Below are positions 1 through 4,612 of a stretch of DNA of 7,655 nucleotides, piece after piece. The DNA comes from an uncultured bacterium. GTDB taxonomy: Bacteria > Actinomycetota > Coriobacteriia > Coriobacteriales > Coriobacteriaceae. The DNA is taken from contig CAJMOF010000030.1 in assembly GCA_905215065.1 (NCBI GenBank), positions 1 to 7,655 of the forward strand, read 5' to 3'. The translations under genes were made by a program, and so were the position numbers. Position 1 is the stretch's first letter, and each line of letters starts with the position of its first letter. Under the pieces are notes generated by a model. It saw only the letters and a list, made by a program, of their open reading frames with translations. It searched no databases and was not told where the DNA came from.

Positions 1-465
1 TGCGAGGGCGATATGGTCGTGTCCAATCGCGCCGACATGCGCCATTTTGTGGCGTGCACCAAAGGTTGCCCGGTTATTATGGGGCGCAAGACACTGCTGA
101 GTTTTCCCGGCGGGCGTCCGCTCAAGAACCGCCGCAATATCGTGCTTACCCGCGACGAGGGCTTTGCTGCCGAGGGCGTCGACGTGGTGCATAGCATCGA
201 CGAGGCGCTCGCTGCGGTTGCCGATGAGCCCGTTGCCTGGGTGATCGGTGGCGGCGAGGTGTATCGGCAGTTTCTGCCGTATTGCGCCGAGGCTGAGGTC
301 ACACATAACCACTGCGTCCATGTCGTGGATACGTACTTTCCCGATTTGGAAGCCGATCCTGCGTGGGAGATTGCGCAGCGTAGCGGGGTCGCGACGATTG
401 CCGCCGGTGAGGGTGATGATGGTCTCGATTATGAGTTCGTGACGTATCGTCGCGTTGAGGCGTAA
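1..465 (+). CDS. folA: Dihydrofolate reductase, 5' end cut by window edge
   Basis: Reduces 7,8-dihydrofolate to tetrahydrofolate with NADPH in the cytosol, feeding thymidylate, purine and glycine synthesis. The frame is open from base 1, giving 154 visible residues and a TAA stop. Numbering from the first visible codon, the family signatures are ADMRHF (11-16, with D12 as the conserved active-site acid that corresponds to E. coli Asp27), GRKTLLSFPGGRPLKNR (28-44, folate and cofactor binding) and VIGGGEVY (81-88, the NADPH-binding glycine turn), then DTYFPDLEADP near the C-terminus. By comparison with E. coli about 15 N-terminal residues are missing, including the usual WGIG segment, so the ATG at base 13 is internal and is not the start. 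The residue before the catalytic acid is Ala preceded by Arg, where many homologues have Leu-Pro-Ala. A thyA gene often precedes folA, but that region lies outside the window. Confidence 0.95.
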   Translation, partial: CEGDMVVSNRADMRHFVACTKGCPVIMGRKTLLSFPGGRPLKNRRNIVLTRDEGFAAEGVDVVHSIDEALAAVADEPVAWVIGGGEVYRQFLPYCAEAEVTHNHCVHVVDTYFPDLEADPAWEIAQRSGVATIAAGEGDDGLDYEFVTYRRVEA

Positions 466-507
466 ATCGTCTGGCGTGAACGGTATCATCGGTTTGATTG
501 AATGCAT

Positions 508-530
508 GGGGCGGCGCTTTGCGTCGCCTC
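508..530 (+). terminator. Hairpin after folA, candidate terminator
   Basis: The core stem is 8 bp: GGCGGCGC (510-517) pairs with GCGTCGCC (521-528) around a TTT loop, with one G-T wobble. It can be extended by two further pairs at the base. Only a weak T-rich stretch (GTTTGG) follows, so termination may be inefficient. The position, 43 bp after the folA stop and upstream of the next gene's candidate promoter, suits transcript separation. Confidence 0.45.
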
Positions 531-548
531 GTTTGGTATAGATATGCT
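519..548 (+). promoter_or_regulatory. Candidate promoter for the RNA methyltransferase gene
   Basis: A -10-like TATGCT (543-548) lies 18 bp after a poor -35-like TTGCGT (519-524) and 26 bp before the ATG. The -10 fits the TANNCT pattern that also occurs upstream of the MATE gene, the transposase and ftsH in this window. The -35 overlaps the folA hairpin, which weakens the call. A GAAGGG (554-559) sits 15 nt before the start codon, rather far for a normal ribosome binding site. Confidence 0.3.
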
Positions 549-574
549 GTAAAGAAGGGTTCGGGCTGGCTACT

Positions 575-1489
575 ATGACTGATGCCGTTGAGGTGCTGCG
601 AATCGACTCGCTCGAGGACGAGCGGCTCGATGCCTATGTGCGACTGACCGAGCGCGAGCTGCGCTGCGTGCTGGAGCCGCAAAAGGGCATCTTTATCGCC
701 GAGAGCGCCAAGGTTATCGAGCGCGCGGTTCGCGCCGGATACCAGCCGGTGAGCTTTCTGTTGGGCGAACGCTGGCTCGACCAGATGATGCCGCTGTTCG
801 AGCGCCTGGTTGTGCGCGAGGGCGCGGGTCCTGTTCCTGTGTTCGTGGCCTCCATGGAGCTCATGGAGCAGTTGACGGGCTTTAACGTGACGCGTGGTGC
901 GCTCGCGGCGTTCCGTCGCCCGCGTCAGATTCCGGTTGATGAGTTCTTGGGCGGCGTCGTCGAGGCGGCGGGAGATCGTCCGGTGCGCGTGTGCGTGCTT
1001 GAGGGCATTGTCGACCACACCAACGTCGGCGCGATTTTTCGCTCGGCTGCCGCATTGAACGTTGACGGTATTTTGGTCAGCCCGACGTGCTGCGACCCGT
1101 TGTACCGTCGCTCGGCCCGCGTGAGCATGGGCACCGTGTTTCAGGTTCCGTGGACGCGTATTGGCAGTGAGGCGCGCGTATGGCCGCATGATGGGCTGGC
1201 GGCACTGCACGATGCCGGCTTTTCGTGTGCCGCCATGGCGTTGACGGATGATTCGGTGTCGCTGGACGATCCAGTGCTGCGGGAGATCGATCGCCTGGCG
1301 ATCTTTATGGGTACCGAGGGTGCCGGCCTGGGAGCCAAGACCATTGAGGGCTGTGACCGCGCCGTGCGCATTCCGATGGCGCACGGGGTCGATTCGCTCA
1401 ACGTGGCCGCGGCGAGCGCCGTCGCCTTTTGGCAGCTGTGCCCGCACGTGAGCAATGAGTATCACTACCAGCCGGGTTTGTATCACTAG
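575..1489 (+). CDS. SpoU/TrmH-family RNA 2'-O-ribose methyltransferase
   Basis: Predicted to transfer a methyl group from S-adenosylmethionine to a ribose 2'-OH in rRNA or tRNA in the cytosol. The protein has 304 aa. The N-terminal part (about 20-120) resembles the substrate-binding domain, with the segment GIFIAESAKVIERAV (38-52). The C-terminal SPOUT knot domain carries all three SpoU motifs: motif 1 LEGIVDHTNVGAIFRSA (142-158, with N150 and R156), motif 2 IFMGTEGAG (243-251) and motif 3 RIPMAHGVDSLNVAAA (275-290). Gly and Glu of motif 2 and Ser-Leu-Asn-Val of motif 3 form the cofactor pocket in known members. Length and layout match the RlmB/TsnR-like branch, but the modified nucleotide cannot be read from sequence, so no gene symbol is given. 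The ATG at 575 is chosen because no later start keeps the N-terminal domain. Gaps on both sides argue against tight co-transcription. Confidence 0.92.
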   Translation: MTDAVEVLRIDSLEDERLDAYVRLTERELRCVLEPQKGIFIAESAKVIERAVRAGYQPVSFLLGERWLDQMMPLFERLVVREGAGPVPVFVASMELMEQLTGFNVTRGALAAFRRPRQIPVDEFLGGVVEAAGDRPVRVCVLEGIVDHTNVGAIFRSAAALNVDGILVSPTCCDPLYRRSARVSMGTVFQVPWTRIGSEARVWPHDGLAALHDAGFSCAAMALTDDSVSLDDPVLREIDRLAIFMGTEGAGLGAKTIEGCDRAVRIPMAHGVDSLNVAAASAVAFWQLCPHVSNEYHYQPGLYH

Positions 1490-1523
1490 GCAGATATTTC
1501 GCACCAGGCTCTGATTCGGGGTG

Positions 1524-1552
1524 TTTCGGTCGCCGCCAGTCGGTGCTAAGCT
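1524..1552 (+). promoter_or_regulatory. Candidate promoter for the MATE transporter gene
   Basis: TTTCGG (1524-1529), a weak -35, is followed after exactly 17 bp by TAAGCT (1547-1552), a plausible actinobacterial -10 of the TANNNT type. It lies 62 bp upstream of the chosen GTG start. Nothing else in the 1490-1614 gap looks like a terminator or RNA gene. Confidence 0.35.
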
Positions 1553-1603
1553 GGTATTGGCTTTGGTCTTAAATTGCCGTTTTGTTGTTTGACGTACACT
1601 GGC

Positions 1604-1611
1604 GGGGAGGG
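1604..1611 (+). promoter_or_regulatory. Ribosome binding site deciding the MATE start
   Basis: GGGGAGGG lies 3 nt before a GTG at 1615 (4 nt if the core is taken as GGAGG). The upstream in-frame TTG codons at 1582 and 1585 have no such site, and the extra residues they would add carry basic and polar residues not expected in this family. The GTG start is therefore preferred. Confidence 0.7.
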
Positions 1612-1614
1612 CGT

Positions 1615-2964
1615 GTGGCTAAGAAATCTACGGCTATCGATGTAACGCAGGGTGTCATTTGGCAACAGCTGCTGTCGCTGTGCGTCCCCATCTTCTTTAG
1701 TTCGTTCTTTCAGCAGGCATACACGCTTATCGGTACCTATATCGTCGGTCAGTTTGGCGGCAAGCTCGCGCTGGGTGGCATTCAGGCCACGATGGTGCTT
1801 ACGGAGCTCTGCATTGGTTTTTGCGTCGGTGTTGGTGCTGGATGTGCCGTTATTACCGGCCAGTTTTTTGGTCAGCACGATGACGAGCGCTTGAGCCGAT
1901 CGGTCCATACGGCCATGACGCTCGCGCTGGTGGGCGGCATTGTCATTTCCATTCTGGGCATGGTGTTTGTCGAGCCGATGCTTGTGCTGATGAATACACC
2001 GCATGAGCTGCTGGCCGAGGGTGTGGCGTATGCCCGTTGCTACTTTGCCGCCATGTTTGCGGCGCTGCTGCTCAATATGGGCACCGCGCTGCTGCGCGCC
2101 GTGGGTGATACGCGTGGCCCTGCCGTGATCATTGCCTCCGGCTGCCTCGTGAACGTGGTACTGGATATCATTTTTGTCGCCGTGCTGCATATGGAGGCCC
2201 TGGGCTGCGGTATCGCTGTGGCGCTGACCATTTGCTCCAATGCCACGATGATTGTGATTCGCATGATGCGCGCTCCGGGCGCGTGGCGCCTGTCGCTCTC
2301 TAAGCTCGGCATCGATCGCGGCATTTGCAAGAGCATGCTTTCGTGCGGTTTGCCGCTTGGTTTTCAATCGGCGGCGTATTCGATCTCCAACGTCTTGATT
2401 CAGGTGTCGGTCAACTCGTTTGGAGCCGATGTCACGACCGCTTGGGGTCTTTCCGGTCGCCTGGACGGCATTATCTGGATGGTGACCGAGGCGCTTGGTG
2501 TGTCGATTACTACGTTCTCGGCGCAGAACTTTGGTGCGCGCAATTACGATCGCATGCGAAAGGGATACCACACGTCGCTCGTGCTTTCATTTGTGCTTAT
2601 CGGTGGCCTGTCTGCCGTGCTGCTGGTATTCTCGGGCCCGCTTTCGCGTCTGTTTATCGACGATGCCGCAATTTCGGCCTACACCACGACGATTCTTCAT
2701 TTCATCGCGCCGTTCTACGCGATCTTCTCGATTATCGAAAACGCGTCCGGCTCCATCCGCGGCGCTGGCGTGAGCTTCCAGCCTATGATGCTCACGATAT
2801 TCGGCACGGTCGTGCTCCGCGTGGCGTGGGTGTTCGCGATTATGCCGCTCGACCCCTCGCTCGAGCATCTGCTGCTGGTCTACCCCGTAACCTGGGTAAT
2901 AACCGCCACGATGTTCACCATCTACCACCACAGCGGCAACTGGCTAGGCCGCGCCACTGCCTAG
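1615..2964 (+). CDS. MATE-family cation-coupled efflux transporter
   Basis: An inner-membrane antiporter of the MATE (NorM/DinF/MepA-like) superfamily, which exports drugs or metabolites using Na+ or H+ gradients. The substrate cannot be predicted. With the GTG start the protein is 449 aa, the usual family length, and shows about 12 hydrophobic segments in two homologous halves. N-half signatures are GQFFGQHD (82-89) at the cytoplasmic end of the third segment and RAVGDTRGP (161-169). The C-half counterpart is QNFGARNYDRMRKG (304-317), with IRGAG at 381-385. The N-terminus is short and basic (MAKKS), as expected for a polytopic protein without a cleaved signal. The last eight codons (NWLGRATA) and the TAG stop lie in a 39-bp segment that is repeated immediately downstream in the same frame. 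The gene converges on the corrinoid adenosyltransferase gene, with the REP/RAYT element between them. Confidence 0.93.
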   Translation: MAKKSTAIDVTQGVIWQQLLSLCVPIFFSSFFQQAYTLIGTYIVGQFGGKLALGGIQATMVLTELCIGFCVGVGAGCAVITGQFFGQHDDERLSRSVHTAMTLALVGGIVISILGMVFVEPMLVLMNTPHELLAEGVAYARCYFAAMFAALLLNMGTALLRAVGDTRGPAVIIASGCLVNVVLDIIFVAVLHMEALGCGIAVALTICSNATMIVIRMMRAPGAWRLSLSKLGIDRGICKSMLSCGLPLGFQSAAYSISNVLIQVSVNSFGADVTTAWGLSGRLDGIIWMVTEALGVSITTFSAQNFGARNYDRMRKGYHTSLVLSFVLIGGLSAVLLVFSGPLSRLFIDDAAISAYTTTILHFIAPFYAIFSIIENASGSIRGAGVSFQPMMLTIFGTVVLRVAWVFAIMPLDPSLEHLLLVYPVTWVITATMFTIYHHSGNWLGRATA

Positions 2965-3015
2965 CCGGCACTTGGGAACTGGCTAGGCCGCGCCACCGCC
3001 TAGCCGGCACTTGGG
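2938..3015. repeat. 39-bp tandem duplication of the MATE 3' end
   Basis: Copy 1 (2938-2976) and copy 2 (2977-3015) match at 38 of 39 positions, the difference being T2958 versus C2997. Each copy holds the last eight codons of the transporter, its TAG stop and the first 13 bases of a REP-like unit (GCCGGCACTTGGG, sharing the G of TAG). The unit is 13 codons long, so copy 2 stays in frame, and the one difference is synonymous (ACT/ACC, Thr). Each copy can form a perfect 8-bp stem, GGCTAGGC with GCCTAGCC, around a 9-nt loop (2942-2966 and 2981-3005), with the stop codon in the right arm. Confidence 0.93.
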
Positions 3016-3082
3016 GACGTTCCTTTTCTGCCGGCACATAGGGACGTTCCTTTTCTGCCGGCACTTTGGGACACTCCTTGGG
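2964..3082 (+). repeat. Left REP-like array, 27-bp units
   Basis: A half unit (2964-2976) is interrupted by the MATE duplication. Two complete 27-bp units (3003-3029 and 3030-3056) and a variant unit starting at 3057 follow. Each unit begins GCCGGCA, has a GGGAC core near position 13 and, in the complete units, ends in TTCCTTTTCT. The junctions create the perfect palindrome TGCCGGCA (3029-3036 and 3056-3063). Each complete unit can fold by pairing its GCCGGCA with the TGCCGGC at the next junction, leaving a 19-nt loop (3010-3028 and 3037-3055). The innermost variant unit reads GGGACACTCC instead of GGGACGTTCC. It is a tandem array without spacers. Confidence 0.9.
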
Positions 3083-3207
3083 AAGTAATTTCGCCTTTTT
3101 CGGAGACTCTGTTTGTCGTGCCCTGTAAACTGTCAAAACGGGCTTAGCAAATTAGATCGTCCGCGCCTATCAGATGTTGCCCGGTGGGTTTGTGATGGGA
3201 GGGCGAT
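3083..3207 (+). promoter_or_regulatory. RAYT leader with candidate -10 and clear ribosome binding site
   Basis: This gap between the left array and the transposase is less GC-rich than the flanking genes. TAAACT (3126-3131) fits the TANNCT pattern of candidate -10 elements elsewhere in the window but has no convincing -35, so the promoter call is weak. GGGAGGG (3197-3203) lies 4 nt before the ATG at 3208 and is a strong ribosome binding site. No hairpin other than very short stems was found. Confidence 0.4.
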
Positions 3208-3978
3208 ATGCCAAGAACGGGTAGAGTCGTTTCGTTAACAGGCTATAACCACATAATCGCACGCGGTAATGGCGGCATCTGCATCTTCGAAGACGATGAA
3301 GATCGCTATCGGATGCTTACGCTGTTCGAGGATAAACTTGTCGGTAATGGCGTTGGCGTTACAGCATGGTGTCTCATGTCGAATCATTTCCATCTTATGG
3401 TCGACGATCATCATGAGAAGATATCTTCGTGCATGAGCGGCGTTCTTACCTCGTATGCGATGTATTTCAATCGCAAAACAGATCGAGTTGGGCACTTGTT
3501 CCAAGATAGATTTACTAATATTCCGGTCGAGAATGATGTACAAGCAATTTCGCTTGCCGACTATATTCATATGAATCCGGTCAAGGCAGGCATTTCCGCC
3601 GTTGATACATATCGTTGGTCCAGTTACCGAGCGTATGCTTACGGTTATGATGGATTTGGATTCTGTGACCCCGGGATTGTTCTAGATCTCGTGGGTGGAT
3701 CTCTTGAGTATCGTCACTATCTTGCCGATCGAATTGACCAAGCGCCCTACGATGCTGAGCCTCGACCACGCATCCTGGATGATGAGGCTCTTGAGGTCGC
3801 CAAAAGCGTTGCCGCCCCTATATCACTTCCCGAGCTTGCTTCCATGAAACCATCTGAGCGGAAGCCCATTCTCTGCAAATTGAGAAGAGCGGGTCTCACG
3901 ATTAATCAAATAGTGAGGGTCGTTGGCATTGGTCGTACGTCTGTTGTTTCTGGTACGGCAGGTTGGAAGAAGATTTAG
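3208..3978 (+). CDS. REP-associated tyrosine transposase (RAYT), Y1/HUH family
   Basis: A 256-aa protein of the IS200-like Y1 transposase superfamily (COG1943-type). Such enzymes nick single-stranded DNA through a 5'-phosphotyrosine and need a metal ion held by the HUH motif. Visible signatures in order: YNHIIARGNGG (13-23), then an acidic IFEDDEDRYRML (26-37); AWCLMSNHFHLMV (53-65), with H60 and H62 as the HUH pair; GHLFQDRF (95-102); and DYIHMNPVKAG (118-128), with Y119 as the expected nucleophile; then RWSSYRAY (136-143). All key residues are present, so it looks catalytically intact. The C-terminal part (about 217-249) looks like a helix-turn-helix, with GLTINQIVRVVGIGRTSVV. It differs from a transposing IS200/IS605 tnpA by its greater length, its solitary state and its flanking REP arrays. 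Codons are AT-richer than its neighbours (3481-3540 is 40% GC by hand count, against 67% for 5641-5700 in ftsH), consistent with transfer. Confidence 0.9.
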   Translation: MPRTGRVVSLTGYNHIIARGNGGICIFEDDEDRYRMLTLFEDKLVGNGVGVTAWCLMSNHFHLMVDDHHEKISSCMSGVLTSYAMYFNRKTDRVGHLFQDRFTNIPVENDVQAISLADYIHMNPVKAGISAVDTYRWSSYRAYAYGYDGFGFCDPGIVLDLVGGSLEYRHYLADRIDQAPYDAEPRPRILDDEALEVAKSVAAPISLPELASMKPSERKPILCKLRRAGLTINQIVRVVGIGRTSVVSGTAGWKKI

Positions 3979-4000
3979 GTTACTGGATAGGTGACGGCGC

Positions 4001-4048
4001 AGGAGTGTCCCCAACTGCCGGCAAAAAAGAAACGTCCCCAAGTGCCGG
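4001..4048 (-). repeat. Right REP-like array, inverted relative to the left
   Basis: Read on the minus strand this is one near-complete REP unit (CCGGCACTTGGGGACGTTTC, then a T-run), followed by a variant unit ending GGGACACTCC. It matches 3031-3078 at 42 of 48 positions. The palindrome TGCCGGCA recurs at 4016-4023. CCGGCA (4018-4023) can pair with TGCCGG (4043-4048) around a 19-nt loop, the same loop length as in the left units. The array stops one base before the stop codon of the minus-strand adenosyltransferase gene. Confidence 0.9.
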
Positions 4049-4049
4049 A

Positions 4050-4535
4050 TTAGTATTCGATGCCTTGGCGGGCTAGGAGGCCTTCGTCGAAGTAGTGTTT
4101 GATGGGACGCATTTCGGTTACTAGGTCGGCAAGGTCGGCGAGGGGCAGCAAGCCGCGGCCGGTGAGCACGAGCTCTGTGGTGGTCGGTTTCATTGCGATC
4201 AACGCTTCGACATCTTCGCGCGTCACAAAGCCTCGGCGCATGGCTTCTCCCAGCTCATCCAAGATCAGCATGTCTACCTGGCTAATCTGCTCGCGTGCGA
4301 GCTCCATGATCTGCGCGGCGCAAGCCTCGGGCGTGTCGCGATCGGCCTGCACAATGCGCAGTCCCAGGCGCGGCGCGGCATCGTGTTCGGCGCAGTGCAG
4401 CTTCTTGGCAAACTGCAGCATGAGTACGTTGAGACCATAACCTGTGGCACGCAAAGCCAGCCCCAAGGCGGCCGTGGTTTTGCCCTTTCCGTCGCCCGTG
4501 TAGATCTGAACCTTGCCGACTTCCAGTGATGCCAT
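4050..4535 (-). CDS. cobO: Corrinoid adenosyltransferase, CobO/BtuR (CobA) type
   Basis: Transfers the 5'-deoxyadenosyl group of ATP to the cobalt of a reduced corrinoid, making the adenosyl form of vitamin B12 in the cytosol. The protein has 161 aa, somewhat shorter than many homologues because the N-terminal extension is brief. The P-loop GDGKGKTTAALGLALRA (14-30) binds ATP. MLILDEL (89-95, with D93 and E94) follows at the Walker-B position, then TGRG (125-128) and ADLVTEMRPIKH (136-147), ending in GIEY, all typical of the CobA/CobO/BtuR fold. GAAAGGA (4541-4547 on the minus strand) lies 5 nt before the ATG and supports the start. No other cobalamin genes are in view, so a salvage role is as likely as de novo synthesis. 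Its 3' end touches the REP element, and it is divergent from ftsH across 77 bp. Confidence 0.93.
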   Translation of the reverse strand: MASLEVGKVQIYTGDGKGKTTAALGLALRATGYGLNVLMLQFAKKLHCAEHDAAPRLGLRIVQADRDTPEACAAQIMELAREQISQVDMLILDELGEAMRRGFVTREDVEALIAMKPTTTELVLTGRGLLPLADLADLVTEMRPIKHYFDEGLLARQGIEY

Positions 4536-4582
4536 CTCTGTCCTTTCGTGCCCGGCGTCGGTTTATCGTCGCTCGGGTTGGG

Positions 4583-4588
4583 TATTCT
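4583..4588 (+). promoter_or_regulatory. Candidate -10 element of ftsH
   Basis: TATTCT lies 24 bp before the ATG at 4613 in the divergent 77-bp gap. The best upstream partner, TTTATC at 4562-4567, is only 15 bp away, so the -35 is doubtful. If transcription starts near 4595 the leader is only about 18-33 nt, depending on which start codon is used. Confidence 0.33.
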
Positions 4589-4612
4589 AGAAACCATTAT
4601 CAACCCCAGTAG

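Larger units (their letters stand above)
3003..4048. mobile_element. REP/RAYT element (REPtron-like)
   Basis: A single HUH/Y1 transposase gene is flanked by arrays of the same short repeat in opposite orientation. The 48 bp at 3031-3078 and the reverse complement of 4001-4048 match at 42 of 48 positions. The order is mirrored: GGGACACTCC-type units lie nearest the gene and GGGACGTT-type units outside. This is the arrangement described for RAYT genes with their REP sequences, where the enzyme acts on single-stranded REP hairpins. The element fits between the stop codons of two convergent genes. I see no target-site duplication and no long terminal inverted repeats of a DDE insertion sequence. 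Whether the whole unit moves, or only the short repeats do, cannot be told from one copy. Confidence 0.82.

Noticed and set aside
13..465. folA starting at ATG 13
   Set aside because: The frame is open to base 1, and the catalytic acid would then lie only 8 residues from the N-terminus, leaving out the first strand and the WGIG loop that the enzyme needs.
299..1504. 401-codon antisense frame over folA and the methyltransferase
   Set aside because: It is a shadow of two well-supported genes, with a His/Arg-rich composition and no family motifs.
1582..1614. TTG start giving an 11-residue longer MATE protein
   Set aside because: No ribosome binding site precedes it, while a strong one precedes the GTG at 1615, and the family length fits the shorter form.
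1490..1614. Small RNA or riboswitch in the gap before the MATE gene
   Set aside because: No convincing stem set or known riboswitch core was seen; only a candidate promoter and ribosome binding site.
2325..3041. 238-codon plus-strand frame overlapping the MATE gene
   Set aside because: It is out of frame with the clear transporter, Arg/His-rich, and ends inside the REP array.
3003..3082. CRISPR array
   Set aside because: The 27-bp units are directly abutting with no unique spacers, and the same unit occurs inverted beyond the transposase; no cas genes are present.
2915..3136. Minus-strand protein with a repeated VPAEKERP peptide
   Set aside because: The 27-bp repeat is nine codons long, so any open frame through it gives a periodic peptide. 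There is no ribosome binding site, and it overlaps the MATE 3' end antisense.
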